A DNA stretch of 64,000 bases from Nocardia altamirensis NBRC 108246 (GCF_001612685.1 NZ_BDAY01000071.1:1-64000), one strand, 5' to 3'; positions 43,333 through 52,879 are shown, counted from the first letter of the stretch. Program-made: numbers and translations. Notes: generated by a model from the sequence alone, not told the origin.

Positions 43333-44754
43333 TTAGCTCTCCGAGGTGTTCAGCTTCGAGTTCCGGTAGCCGAAACCCCAGTACAGTGCCAAGCCGAGGG
43401 CGAGCCAGACGAGGAACCGCACCCAGGTGACCCAGTCGAGGTGGCTGATCAGCCAGATCGAGAAGCCGATGCCGACCAGCGGGACCAGCGGCACCAACGG
43501 GGTGCGGAATGCGCGATCCGCGTCCGGGCGTGTCCGGCGCAGCCGCAGCACGCCGACCGCGACGACGATGAACGCCATCAGGATGCCGACGTTGGTGAGC
43601 TCGGCGGCCTCCCGGATCGGCAGGAACCCGGCGATGAGCGCGGACACGATGCCGACCGGCCAGATCACCCTGGTCGGCACCTTGCGGGTCGGGCTGCTCT
43701 TGCCGAAGTAGGACGGCAGCAGTCCGTCGCGGCTCATGGCGAAGCCGACGCGGGTGACGGCGAGCATGTTGGCGAACGCGGATGTGGTCACGCCGACCAC
43801 CGCGCCGACCGCGATGACCAGGCCGAGGATGCCCAGCCCGACGGAGTCGAACGCGCTGGAGAACGGCGAACTCACGTTGATGTCGGTGTAATTGACCATG
43901 CCGACGATGACGAGGCAGACCAGCAGGTAGACGACCGAGGCGATGCCGAGGCTGATCAGGATTGCCTTGGGCAGCAGTCGTTTTCCGTCCTTGGACTCCT
44001 CCGCGGCCGCGCTCATCGCGTCGTAGCCGTAGACGGCGAAGAAGGCCAGCGCCGCGCCGGAGACCGCGCTGCCGACACCGAAGGGGAAGAACGGCGTGTA
44101 GTTGCCCGCTTTGATGTGGAAGGCGCCCGCGATGACGACCACCGCGACGATCACCATCTTCAGAGCGACGAGTCCGGTTTGCACGCGGGCGGATTCGCGG
44201 GTGCCGCGGGACAGCAGGAACGCGAGCAGCAGGCAGAGCAGGACCGCGAACAGGTCGACTTTGTGGCCGGAGCCGGTGCCTGGTGCGCCGAGCGCCCAGG
44301 TTGGCAGGTCGAAGCCGAGGTAGTGGGTGATGTAGTTCAGGTATCCGGAGACGGCGATGGCGACGACCGAGACGATCGCGGTGTACTCGAGCAGCAGGTC
44401 CCAGCCGATCATGAAGCCGACGATTTCGCCGAGCGCCACATACGAATAGGTGTAGGCCGAACCGGCTTTCGGAACCATGCCCGCGAATTCGGCGTAGCAG
44501 AGGCCTGCGGCGCCGGAGGCGATGATCGCGATCAGGAACGAGACGAGGACGGCAGGGCCGGACACCTCGTTCGCCACCACGCCGGCCAGCGAGAACACTC
44601 CGGCGCCGACCAACCCGCCGAGGCTCAGCGCGACCAGCTGCCACAGCCCCATGCTCTTCTTGAAGTCGCCGGTGTCGGCGACGGTCACCGGCATTCGGCG
44701 CATCACCCCACGTCTGGTCATGGGGGGACGGGGGCGGCGGGTTACGACAGCCAT
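43333..44754 (-). CDS. APC-superfamily amino acid permease
   Basis: 473 residues with 12 predicted TM helices and the APC consensus near the N-terminus (GLWQLVALSLGGLVGAGVFSLAGVV) and YTYSYVALGEIVGFMIGWDLLLEY. Expected to import amino acids; the neighbourhood suggests hydroxyproline or proline. It carries an Arg-rich N-terminal tail. A GAAAGG lies about ten bases before the ATG. A 63-base gap separates it from the epimerase. Confidence 0.9.
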   Translation of the reverse strand: MAVVTRRPRPPMTRRGVMRRMPVTVADTGDFKKSMGLWQLVALSLGGLVGAGVFSLAGVVANEVSGPAVLVSFLIAIIASGAAGLCYAEFAGMVPKAGSAYTYSYVALGEIVGFMIGWDLLLEYTAIVSVVAIAVSGYLNYITHYLGFDLPTWALGAPGTGSGHKVDLFAVLLCLLLAFLLSRGTRESARVQTGLVALKMVIVAVVVIAGAFHIKAGNYTPFFPFGVGSAVSGAALAFFAVYGYDAMSAAAEESKDGKRLLPKAILISLGIASVVYLLVCLVIVGMVNYTDINVSSPFSSAFDSVGLGILGLVIAVGAVVGVTTSAFANMLAVTRVGFAMSRDGLLPSYFGKSSPTRKVPTRVIWPVGIVSALIAGFLPIREAAELTNVGILMAFIVVAVGVLRLRRTRPDADRAFRTPLVPLVPLVGIGFSIWLISHLDWVTWVRFLVWLALGLALYWGFGYRNSKLNTSES

Positions 44755-44817
44755 TGTCGTTGCCTTTCAGGTGGTGCGGAAAACAAAGATGGTGGTCGGA
44801 GGGTGAAATCGCTTGTC

Positions 44818-45819
44818 TTAGAAGACGAATCCTTCGGGGAAGGGGTCCGTCGGGTCGAGCAGGTAGTTGGCGGTGCCGGTCAGCCAGGCGCGGCCGGTGA
44901 TGGCAGGCACGATCGCGGGGGCGGCGCCCACCGTGGTGGTGTCGACGGCGCGCGCGTGGAAGGTGGTGCCGATGAACGAATCGTTGCGCAGCACTTGGTC
45001 TTCGGAGAGCAGCCCGCGGGCATGCTGGCGGGCCAGCAGTGCGGAAGTGCCGGTGCCGCAGGGCGACCGGTCGAACCAGCCGGGGTGTATGGCCATCGCG
45101 TGGCGCGTGTGCGCGGGCTCGGAGGCCGGGTCAAGGAACAGCACGTGCTTGCACCCGGCGATCTGCTTGTCCTCGGGATGCACGGGGCGACGGAAGTCGT
45201 TGATCGCCTGCATGATGCGCAGGCCGGACGCGAGGATCCGGTCCTTCTCGGCACGGTCGAATGGCAGGTCGAGGGTGGCGAGATCGACGATGGCATAGAA
45301 GTTTCCGCCGTAGGCCATGTCGTAGCGCACCGTGCCGAGACCGGGGACCTCGATGTCGTTGTCGAGGCTGTCGCAGTAGGCGGGCACGTTGCGCAGGGTC
45401 ACCGCGTCGGCGTGGCCGTTGCTGACGGCGACCGAGGCGACGACGCGTCCGGCCGGGGTGTCCAGCCGGATCTCGGTGACGGGCTCGATGACCGGGACCA
45501 TGCCCGCCTCGACGAGCGCGGTGGCGACGCCGATGGTGCCGTGGCCGCACATCGGAAGCAGCCCACTGACTTCGATGAACAGCACACCGTAATGCCCGTC
45601 ATCGGTGGTGGCAGGCTGCAGGATCGCGCCGCTCATCGCCGCGTGGCCGCGTGGTTCGTTGACGAGGAGCTTGCGCAGTCCGTCGAGGTGCTCGATGAAG
45701 TGGGTCCGGCGTTCGGCCATCGTGGTGCCGGGGACCGTGCCGATGCCGCCGGTGATCACCCGGGTCGGCATCCCCTCGGTGTGCGTGTCGATCGCGGAGA
45801 TGATCATGCTGCTGTGCAT
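44818..45819 (-). CDS. 4-hydroxyproline 2-epimerase (proline racemase family)
   Basis: 333 residues. Both catalytic cysteines are present: LPMCGHGTIGVAT (Cys about 91) and DRSPCGTGTSALLA. This is the two-Cys form; the second motif is typical of proline racemase and hydroxyproline epimerase, not the Cys/Thr dehydratase. Converts trans-4-hydroxy-L-proline to cis-4-hydroxy-D-proline. It overlaps the dehydrogenase gene upstream (TGATG), and the neighbouring genes form the rest of the pathway. Confidence 0.92.
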   Translation of the reverse strand: MHSSMIISAIDTHTEGMPTRVITGGIGTVPGTTMAERRTHFIEHLDGLRKLLVNEPRGHAAMSGAILQPATTDDGHYGVLFIEVSGLLPMCGHGTIGVATALVEAGMVPVIEPVTEIRLDTPAGRVVASVAVSNGHADAVTLRNVPAYCDSLDNDIEVPGLGTVRYDMAYGGNFYAIVDLATLDLPFDRAEKDRILASGLRIMQAINDFRRPVHPEDKQIAGCKHVLFLDPASEPAHTRHAMAIHPGWFDRSPCGTGTSALLARQHARGLLSEDQVLRNDSFIGTTFHARAVDTTTVGAAPAIVPAITGRAWLTGTANYLLDPTDPFPEGFVF

Positions 45820-47456
45820 CAGGACTGTCCTTCGTGGTCGAGATCGGCGAGTTCGCGCAGGCGGATCGGTGCGGCGAGCGGTCGCCAGGCCGGGGTGGCA
45901 GCGGCGAGGCCGGACGGCATTGGCGATGTCGCGCGTGGGGGAGCAGTTGTCATGGGTGACTGCGGATTTCGGGAACCTCGCGCGCCTTCCTGGCAGGCAG
46001 GGGTGGCTGCGGCGAGATCGGGCGGCATGGGCGATGTCGCGCGTGGGGGAGCGGTTGTCATGGGTGACCGCGGATTTCGGGCACCTGGCGCGCCTTCCTG
46101 GCAGGCGGCAGGCGGTGCATCTTGGACCGGATGCGAGTCGGCGGACACGCCAATGCGGAGCGCCTCGATGTTCGTCGCGCACATACGCCCCTGGCAGGGA
46201 CCGAGGCCCGCGCGGGTGGCCAGCTTGGCCGGTCGGTAGGAGTCTCCGGCGGCCCGCGCCCAGGCGGTCGTCAGGTCGTCCCGGGTGGTGCCCTCGCATC
46301 GGCACAACACGGTCTCGGGCCGGGACCAGCCGAGCACGCCGGGCCGGATCGGGTGTGCGGCAGCGAGTCTGGCCACGAATTGCTCGGCGGTGCGGTGGCG
46401 TGCACGCAGCGCCCGGTCCGCGGCGGGGTCGGCGCCTGCCGCGGCCACTCCCGCGACGGCGCCCTCGATGGCGGCGACCTGGGCGCCGCCGATGCCGGTG
46501 ATCTCCCCTGCGGCCCAAACATTCTCGGCAGTGGTCTGCTGAGCATGGTCGACGTGGACGAAGCCGTGTGCGGTGAGGCGTGTCCCGGCCGCGACCGCGA
46601 GTTCGTGCTGCGGCGTGAAGCCGTGCGAGACCGCGACCGCGTCGGCGGAGACGGTGCTTTCGCTGCCGGGGATCGGCGTCCAGTTCTCGTCGAGCCGGGC
46701 GATGGTGGCTTGCTCGACCCTGCCGTCACCTGCCACGGCGACCACGGCGCGGCCCATGCGCAGCGGAATTCGGTGCCGCACACCGCAAGCGACATACTCG
46801 ATCAACTCGGCCGCCTTGCCCGCGCTGTGGCGCAGTTCCCACGGCCTGCTTGCCCAGTGCCGCAGGATCCGGCGACCGGGATTGGCCTCGAGCACCGCCT
46901 GCACGTGCGCGCCGCCTTCGACGAGCGACTGCGCGACCGGCAACAGGAACGGACCGGTGCCGGAGAGCAGCACGGACCGCCCGATCAGCACGCGCTGCGT
47001 TTTCGCGAGAGTCTGTGCGGCACCGGCGGTGTAGACGCCGGGCAGATCCCAGCCGGGAAACGGACACACCCGGTCGTAGGCGCCAGTCGCGAGCACCAAC
47101 GCATCACCACGGACCACGCGGTGCGTGCGCTGATCACCCTCGATGCCGATCAGCAATCGAACTGTGGGACAACCACCGTCGAGATGCCGCTCGATCTGAT
47201 AGACCGATGCCAACGGCAGGTACTCGCACCGTGGGTGTTCGATCAACAGCCGCGCACGCCGCGCCGCCTCGGCATACCCGTGCCCGATGCTTAGTGGGCG
47301 CCTGACCCCGAAAGCATCTGGGATGCGCCGGTTGTACTGACCACCCAGTGCCTCGTTCGAGTCGACCAGGGTCACCGTAGCGCCGTGCCGCAACGCCGAT
47401 TGCGCGGCGGCGGTGCCCGCAGGTCCACCGCCGATGATCACGACATGCCGACTCAT
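45819..47456 (-). CDS. FAD/NAD(P)-dependent oxidoreductase, D-hydroxyproline dehydrogenase subunit (HcnB/OoxA-like)
   Basis: 545 residues. It has an FAD site GGGPAGTAAAQSALRHG, a second Rossmann region at VLLSGTGPFLLPVAQSLVEGG, and a C-terminal BFD-like [2Fe-2S] motif with CRCE ... GPCQGRMC. The expected conserved ending (RPLAAPIRLRELADL) is pushed downstream by a 72-residue insert made of two 36-residue repeats. Works with the small 2Fe-2S protein and the DAO-like subunit to oxidise cis-4-hydroxy-D-proline. Start overlaps the 2Fe-2S gene stop by four bases. Confidence 0.88.
   Translation of the reverse strand: MSRHVVIIGGGPAGTAAAQSALRHGATVTLVDSNEALGGQYNRRIPDAFGVRRPLSIGHGYAEAARRARLLIEHPRCEYLPLASVYQIERHLDGGCPTVRLLIGIEGDQRTHRVVRGDALVLATGAYDRVCPFPGWDLPGVYTAGAAQTLAKTQRVLIGRSVLLSGTGPFLLPVAQSLVEGGAHVQAVLEANPGRRILRHWASRPWELRHSAGKAAELIEYVACGVRHRIPLRMGRAVVAVAGDGRVEQATIARLDENWTPIPGSESTVSADAVAVSHGFTPQHELAVAAGTRLTAHGFVHVDHAQQTTAENVWAAGEITGIGGAQVAAIEGAVAGVAAAGADPAADRALRARHRTAEQFVARLAAAHPIRPGVLGWSRPETVLCRCEGTTRDDLTTAWARAAGDSYRPAKLATRAGLGPCQGRMCATNIEALRIGVSADSHPVQDAPPAACQEGAPGARNPRSPMTTAPPRATSPMPPDLAAATPACQEGARGSRNPQSPMTTAPPRATSPMPSGLAAATPAWRPLAAPIRLRELADLDHEGQS
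45891..46106 (-). repeat. two tandem 108-base in-frame repeats
   Basis: Two nearly identical 36-codon units (first ACQEGAPGARNPRSPMTTAP..., second ACQEGARGSRNPQSPMTTAP...) sit between the [2Fe-2S] motif and the C-terminal end of the oxidoreductase. Units occupy 45999-46106 and 45891-45998 on the plus strand. They are rich in Pro, Ala and Thr and look inserted. Confidence 0.8.
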
Positions 47457-47767
47457 TGCGCACCTCGATTCGCTCGGGACTGCGTGGCGACGGCATCGCC
47501 GTCACGGGCCGGACGCCTGCACAGCCGAATATCGGGGATGCCGTTCACCGTCGCGACGCAGTCGAAACACACACCGATACCGCAGAAGACGCCGCGCGGA
47601 CCACCGGTGGTTGCGGTTCGCCACTGCGAGCGTCCCTCCGCCAACAGCACCGACGCCAGCGTCTGGCCGTGCACGCCCGCGACCGTGACGCCGTCGACGG
47701 TGATCGTCAGCGGCCGGTCGCTACGCCCGACGGGGTCGGTGTCCGCGGGGATGAGTTCGGGGCTCAA
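47453..47767 (-). CDS. small [2Fe-2S] protein, hydroxyproline dehydrogenase subunit
   Basis: 104 residues. Plant-ferredoxin-like arrangement of Cys: VFCGIGVCFDCVATVNG and the last Cys in IRLCRRP. In D-hydroxyproline dehydrogenases of the three-subunit type a small ferredoxin-like protein pairs with two flavin subunits. It overlaps the larger FAD subunit by four bases, and an 84-base gap follows the DAO-like gene. Confidence 0.88.
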   Translation of the reverse strand: MSPELIPADTDPVGRSDRPLTITVDGVTVAGVHGQTLASVLLAEGRSQWRTATTGGPRGVFCGIGVCFDCVATVNGIPDIRLCRRPARDGDAVATQSRANRGAQ

Positions 47768-47851
47768 CGGGATGTCCTTTCTGTGTGCCGATGCAGACGA
47801 GGTGTGCCGGATTGTGTGCTCGCCTGCAGCGATTGCGAAGGTGGTTGTTGC

Positions 47852-49054
47852 TCAACGCGATACCTTCTCTCCGGCTGGTTCGCCGGCGTCGACTCCGATG
47901 ACGGCGGGCCGGTCGATCGCGAACGCGGCGATGTCGACCTCGTCCGGCTGTCCCGCGAGCGCGGAGGCGACGAGCTGGGCGGTGCCGACCGCGAGTCCGA
48001 TGCCTGCACCCTCGTGACCGGTGGCGTGCCAGAGGCCTGGCAGGCGGGGGTCAGGCCCGATCGCCGGGAGATGGTCGTCGACGTAGGGGCGGAAACCGCC
48101 GTAGGCGCGCATGATCGCGACATCGGCGAGGATCGGATAGAGCCGCAAGGCTTTGCGGGCGATGGCGGCCATGCTGTCCGGGCGGATGCGGTCGTCGAAC
48201 CCGCATTGGCGCCGCGAGGAGCCGAGCAGCAGCGGGCCGCCGCGGGTGGACTCGACGACCGCCGAGGACTGCAGTGCGGCGTCCGAACTGCCAACGGCTC
48301 CTACATAATCCGCGTCGTAGACCTTGTGGAAAACGGTCGGCGGCATCGGCGCGGTGATCAGCACGTCGCCGCGCCGGGGCTTGACCGCGATCGGGGCGCC
48401 GAGCAGCGTCGACACCGGGCCCGCCCAGGGGCCTGCCGCGTTGATCACGATGTCGGCGTGCCGCGGTCCCCGGGTCGTGTGCACTCCGATCAGCCTGTCG
48501 CCGTGCAGGATCGGGCCGGTGACGGCGCAGCCGGTCTCGACGATTGCGCCTGCGGCCATCGCGGATCCGATCAATGCGGCCGCCGCCCCCGCCGGTTGTA
48601 CCTGGGCGTCGTCGGGGTAGTACCTGGCCGTCACGACGTCACGGGTCAGTGCCGGTTCGGCGGCGGCGAGCCGGTCCGCGTCGAGGTCCTCGCAGTGCAC
48701 CCCGGCCGCCCGCTGACCGTCGGCGAACTCGGCCAGCGTCGCCGCGCCTGCCTCGGTGGTCGCTACGACGATGCCGCCCTTGGGCTCCCATTCGACCGCG
48801 GCGACCTCGTCGGGTAGCCGATCGGCGACGCGGTCGAGGATCCCCGGCCATAGTCGGCGAGAGAGCATGGCCAGTTCCAGCTCCGGACCGGGTCCCTTGT
48901 CCGAGACGAGTACGTTGCCTTCACCGTGCGCAGTGGTGCCGGATGCCAGCTCACCCGCCTCGCAGACCCGTACTGACGCACCGGCGAGCGTCAGCCGGTC
49001 GGCGAGCGCGCAGCCGATCATGCCGCCGCCGATGATCAGCACGTCGAGAGTCAT
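47852..49054 (-). CDS. DAO-family FAD-dependent oxidoreductase (D-hydroxyproline dehydrogenase, DadA/HcnC-like)
   Basis: 400 residues from ATG 49054, overlapping the aldehyde dehydrogenase stop (ATGA). FAD-binding N-terminus LIIGGGMIGCALADRLTLAGA and a DAO C-terminus with GLWHATGHEGAGIGLAVGTAQLV. This subunit oxidises the D-configured imino acid (cis-4-hydroxy-D-proline) to pyrroline-4-hydroxy-2-carboxylate. Confidence 0.9.
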   Translation of the reverse strand: MTLDVLIIGGGMIGCALADRLTLAGASVRVCEAGELASGTTAHGEGNVLVSDKGPGPELELAMLSRRLWPGILDRVADRLPDEVAAVEWEPKGGIVVATTEAGAATLAEFADGQRAAGVHCEDLDADRLAAAEPALTRDVVTARYYPDDAQVQPAGAAAALIGSAMAAGAIVETGCAVTGPILHGDRLIGVHTTRGPRHADIVINAAGPWAGPVSTLLGAPIAVKPRRGDVLITAPMPPTVFHKVYDADYVGAVGSSDAALQSSAVVESTRGGPLLLGSSRRQCGFDDRIRPDSMAAIARKALRLYPILADVAIMRAYGGFRPYVDDHLPAIGPDPRLPGLWHATGHEGAGIGLAVGTAQLVASALAGQPDEVDIAAFAIDRPAVIGVDAGEPAGEKVSR

Positions 49055-50523
49055 TGCGGTCGTGCCCCGTTCACCGACCGCGGCACGGAAAGCGGGTTGT
49101 CCGACCGCAACTCGGGCGGCAACAGATCGTAGGGCACCGACTGGTACACCACCGGGCGCAGAAAACGCGCGATGGCCGCGGTGCCCACCGACGTCGTCGT
49201 CGGCGTGGTGGTTGCCGGGTATGGGCCGCCGTGCTGCTGGGCGTAGGTGACGGAAAGGCCGGTGGGCCAACTGTTCCAGAGCACCCGGCCCGCCGCGTCC
49301 GATGCGGCGGCGACGAGCGAACGGGTGGTGTCGTCGGCGCCGTCGCCGAACACCGACACGGTGAGCTGTCCCGGCATCGAGCGGGCCAACTCGAGTAACT
49401 CCTCGGTGTTCTGGTAGCTCACCAGAAGGGTTGCCGGGCCGAACATTTCGCGCAACAGCCCGTCCTGATCGGCGAGCACGGTCCGCGCCGTGGTGGCGAG
49501 GAGCAACGCCTCGCCCGTCGCGCCGCCGGCCAGTACTTCGACGGCCGGATGCGCACGCACCTGATCAACCGCCTGGGCGAAGCCCGCCGCGATCGCGTCG
49601 TTGAGCAACTCTCCGGTGGGCACCGGCCGAGTGCGAAGCAACTCGACGAGCGCGCTGAACACCGGCGCCTCCTCGGGCAGCGCAACCAGCCCTGGCTTGG
49701 TGCACAGCTGCCCGGCACTGGCACTCACCGCGGTCAGCAGTCCTGCGGCGATCTCGTCGGCGCGCGCTCCGGCCGCCGCTGCGGTCACGAACACCGGATT
49801 GATCGAGCCGAGCTCGCCGTAGAAGGGGATCGGCACCGGGCGGGCACACGCCAGGTCGTAGAGCGCGCGTCCGCCCGCGGTGGAGCCGGTGAACGCCGCG
49901 GCCGCGACCGCAGGATGGGTGAGCGCCCGCACGCCGGCCTCCCTGCCGAAGATCAGGCCGAAAGTGCCTTGCGGCGCACCGCATTCCGCGATCGCCTCGG
50001 CGACGAGATCGCCGACCGCACGTGACAGTGCCTGGTGGCCGGGATTGGCTTTCACGAGCACCGGACACCCGGCGGCCAGCGCGGAGGCGGTGTCGCCGCC
50101 CGCGACCGAGAACGCGAACGGGAAGTTGCTCGCCGCAAAGTTGACGACCGGGCCAAGCGGGATGTTCATCCGGCGCAGGTCGGGTCGCGGCGCGCCCATC
50201 GGCCATTCGGCATCCGCGGTGTCGATGCGCACCTCGAGAAATCTGCCGTCGCGGACCGTCTGCGCGAACAGCCGCAACTGAAAGCTGGTGCGCTTCAGCT
50301 CGCCGGTCAGCCGCGCTTCGGGCAGGCGCGTTTCGCGCATGGCGAGCGGGATGAGCTCGGCGGCATGCGCGTCGAGCCGGTCCGCGATGCCGTCGAGCAC
50401 CCGCGCTCGGTCCGGCCGCGCCAGCGCCGCCCAGGGTTTCGCCGCGGCCGCCGCCGCGGCGACTGCCGAGTCGACCTCGTCCGCTGTGGTGTCGGAGCCG
50501 GGGTCGACCATGGTTTCGGTCAT
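49051..50523 (-). CDS. alpha-ketoglutarate semialdehyde dehydrogenase (ALDH family)
   Basis: 490 residues from ATG 50523 with GAGG upstream. ALDH motifs are FAASNFPFAFSVAGGDTASALAAG, FYGELGSINPVFV (Glu) and ASAGQLCTKPGLV (catalytic Cys); the variant FYGELGSINP/SAGQLC is typical of alpha-ketoglutarate semialdehyde dehydrogenases. It completes hydroxyproline catabolism to alpha-ketoglutarate. An 82-base gap separates it from the deaminase gene. Confidence 0.9.
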   Translation of the reverse strand: MTETMVDPGSDTTADEVDSAVAAAAAAAKPWAALARPDRARVLDGIADRLDAHAAELIPLAMRETRLPEARLTGELKRTSFQLRLFAQTVRDGRFLEVRIDTADAEWPMGAPRPDLRRMNIPLGPVVNFAASNFPFAFSVAGGDTASALAAGCPVLVKANPGHQALSRAVGDLVAEAIAECGAPQGTFGLIFGREAGVRALTHPAVAAAAFTGSTAGGRALYDLACARPVPIPFYGELGSINPVFVTAAAAGARADEIAAGLLTAVSASAGQLCTKPGLVALPEEAPVFSALVELLRTRPVPTGELLNDAIAAGFAQAVDQVRAHPAVEVLAGGATGEALLLATTARTVLADQDGLLREMFGPATLLVSYQNTEELLELARSMPGQLTVSVFGDGADDTTRSLVAAASDAAGRVLWNSWPTGLSVTYAQQHGGPYPATTTPTTTSVGTAAIARFLRPVVYQSVPYDLLPPELRSDNPLSVPRSVNGARPQ

Positions 50524-50605
50524 CGCGTTGTCCTCAATTCCCGTACGTGCCGATGTGCTTGGTGCGTCGTCATGGTTGCGCACCGGGCGGGTCCGCGCGC
50601 GGTGG

Positions 50606-51517
50606 CTACCGGTAGCCCTTGGCCAGCGCATCGCGCGTCGCGAGGGTGATGCGGTCGACCAGTGCGGCGGCGAGCGGGACGCGCGGCGGGCGGCATGGTC
50701 CGCCTTGCCGTCCGGCCAGGTCCATCGACAGCTTGATCGCGTGCACGAATTCGGTCTTGGAGTCCCAGCGCAGCAGCGGATGCAGGTCGCGGTACAGCGG
50801 CAACGCCTTGGCCAGATCGCGATTCACCGCAGCGGTGTAGAGCTCCATCGTGGCCTGGGGGATCGCGTTCGGGTAGCCGGCCACCCAGCCGACCGCGCCT
50901 GCGATGCCGAGCTCGAGGACCACATCGTCGGAGCCGACGAGCACGTCGAGTTCGGGTGCGAGTTCCTTGATCTCGTAGAACCGCCGGACATCGCCGGTGA
51001 ACTCCTTGACGCCGACGATCAGTCCCTCGCCGTGCAATTCGGCAAGAAGATCGGGGGTCAGGTCGATGCGGGTGTCGATCGGGTTGTTGTAGGCGACGAT
51101 CGGCAGGCCCACCTGCGCCACGGTGCGGTAGTGATCGAGGACGGAGTCACGTCCGCCTCGATAGGCGTTGGGCGGCAACAGCATTACCGCGTGCGCGCCC
51201 GCGTCGGCAGCCTGCTCTGCCCACTTGCGCGCCTGCAACGCCCCGTACGCCGCGATGCCGGGCATCACCGTGAAGCCCGCGGGTGCGGCCGCGATGGCGG
51301 TGGTCACCACCTTGGCCCGCTCCGCGTCGTCGAGGGTCTGGTACTCGCCGAGCGAGCCGTTGGGGCTCACGCCGTGGCAGCCGTTGGCCGCCAGCCATCG
51401 CACGTGCTCGGCGTAGGCGTCGTAGTCGACCGCGAGGTCTTCGGTGAACGGCAAGGTCGTCGCCACCAGCACCCCGTGCCATGGCTTGTTCGCCGCCGAT
51501 GTGGTCGTTTCGGACAT
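50606..51517 (-). CDS. DapA-family lyase, probable pyrroline-4-hydroxy-2-carboxylate deaminase
   Basis: 303 residues from ATG 51517 with a GGAGG five bases upstream. It has the DHDPS fold signatures: GVLVATTLPFTEDLAVDYDAY, NGSLGEYQTLDDAER, the conserved Tyr in IVAYNNP and the Schiff-base Lys in GLIVGVKEFTGD. The neighbouring genes support the deaminase of the hydroxyproline pathway. It is the first gene of the minus-strand locus. Confidence 0.88.
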   Translation of the reverse strand: MSETTTSAANKPWHGVLVATTLPFTEDLAVDYDAYAEHVRWLAANGCHGVSPNGSLGEYQTLDDAERAKVVTTAIAAAPAGFTVMPGIAAYGALQARKWAEQAADAGAHAVMLLPPNAYRGGRDSVLDHYRTVAQVGLPIVAYNNPIDTRIDLTPDLLAELHGEGLIVGVKEFTGDVRRFYEIKELAPELDVLVGSDDVVLELGIAGAVGWVAGYPNAIPQATMELYTAAVNRDLAKALPLYRDLHPLLRWDSKTEFVHAIKLSMDLAGRQGGPCRPPRVPLAAALVDRITLATRDALAKGYR

Positions 51518-51778
51518 GTGCGCCTCCAGCTGCGTGAATCCGGGAAAGCGCCCGGCCGCCACTGTCACTCAGTGCGGTGTGACATTGCACAGAACCTAGC
51601 GCGAGTGATGGGGGTCACGCAACCGCTGTCGTGCACATGGGCCCGGCGAGTGCGCTTGCTCGACGCGCGGGGCCGGTCATCCCGGAATTAGCGGTTATAT
51701 CCGAATATCGTTAATGCATTGCTCGATGAAGGCGCTGCAACCGGTTGGACGGATTCCATCACAGAACGGAGAGAACCC

Positions 51779-52285
51779 ATGCGTTGGACAACAATGCGGC
51801 CGGCTCTCGGTGCCGCCAGAATTCTCTTCGCGGTGACTGCGGTAATACTCGGACTTGTCGGTACGGCACCGGTCGGCGCGGCGGACACGGGCGACGACGA
51901 GTCGACGGCCAGCACGGTGACCATTCAGAAGACGGCGACGATCACGAATGAGAAGACGATCGTCACCGGCAAGGATGTGTATGGCGTCGCGGTGTCCGGC
52001 ACCGCGACATGTGCGGCCGTCGAAGACGAACCGACCGGATCGCTGTGGCTCTTCCTCTATCAGCGGGAGTCCGCCCAGTCCGCAGAAGCGCCGGTGGACG
52101 TCGCCTGTGATGGCAAGAGTCATCCGTGGTCCAGCAAACTGCAGGTGAGCAGCGCGTTCCTGGGCCTGCCCGGCGCGGAGTTCGACGCCGAATCCGCCGG
52201 TGTCCGTGCCTCGCTCCGGCAGGGTGGGCGCGAGGTGGCGCACGGGACCACCGCGGTCAAGCTCGTCGCAGGCAAGAAGAAGTAG
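51779..52285 (+). CDS. secreted hypothetical protein
   Basis: 168 residues. GGAGAG precedes the ATG by seven bases. A signal peptide of about 38 residues ends at APVGAADTG. The mature part has one Cys pair (TCAAVE and VACDGKSHPW) and a beta-rich Ig-like profile (VTIQKTATITNEKTIVTG). No family recognised. Confidence 0.7.
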   Translation: MRWTTMRPALGAARILFAVTAVILGLVGTAPVGAADTGDDESTASTVTIQKTATITNEKTIVTGKDVYGVAVSGTATCAAVEDEPTGSLWLFLYQRESAQSAEAPVDVACDGKSHPWSSKLQVSSAFLGLPGAEFDAESAGVRASLRQGGREVAHGTTAVKLVAGKKK

Positions 52286-52549
52286 CCGCCGCATAAAGTG
52301 ATTGCCGCGCAAAGGGAGAAAGCGAACAATTCGGCAGATTTTTCACGGTCGCGCATTGTTCGGTCAAATGTATAGTTGGTGAATCCGGTACTGAAATAGC
52401 CTGTCTGACCGGGACTTTCGAGTGTCCGGCGGAAACTGTGCTCGACGTCACGCTACGGTGAATCGTGCCGTGTCTGATAGCGTTTGCGTGGCTTTGCGCG
52501 ACATCTTTCTTTCCTGATCCGAGTGGTAGCCCGATGAAGGAATTATCCA

Positions 52550-52879
52550 ATGTCAGCAGACAAAGCGCACCGCAGCGGGCTGAAAATCATTGGGGTGACG
52601 CTCACTCCGTCCGAAGGCGCCCAGATCCCGGCCACCACCTACGGGCTGCCGACCACCCTGGCCAACCGCAGGCAAGTCAACGACTTCATCAGGCAGAGCG
52701 GCATTTTCGATTCGGTGCTCGACTTCGACGCCGCCGTCGTGGATCCGGCGCACCCGGACCGCTGGGCGCAGGGACTGTCGCCGAGTAACGACAACGTGCA
52801 CCCCAACGACCAAGGCTCGCAACAGGAAGCGGATGCCATCGACGTGCCCGCGCTGCTCGGGGTCGCGGGCTGCCGCTAG
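52550..52879 (+). pseudogene. C-terminal fragment of an SGNH/GDSL hydrolase
   Basis: The 109 residues match the end of a secreted SGNH hydrolase: SGLKIIGVTLTPSEGAQIPAT, FDSVLDFDAAVVDPAHPDRW and the block V motif NDNVHPNDQG with the catalytic His. The N-terminal half with the GDS block is absent, and no upstream frame restores it, so this is a truncated remnant. Confidence 0.6.

Noticed and set aside
43441..46239. 932-residue plus-strand open frame
   Set aside because: Antisense to the permease and epimerase; rich in Asp, His and Arg, a common antisense artifact.
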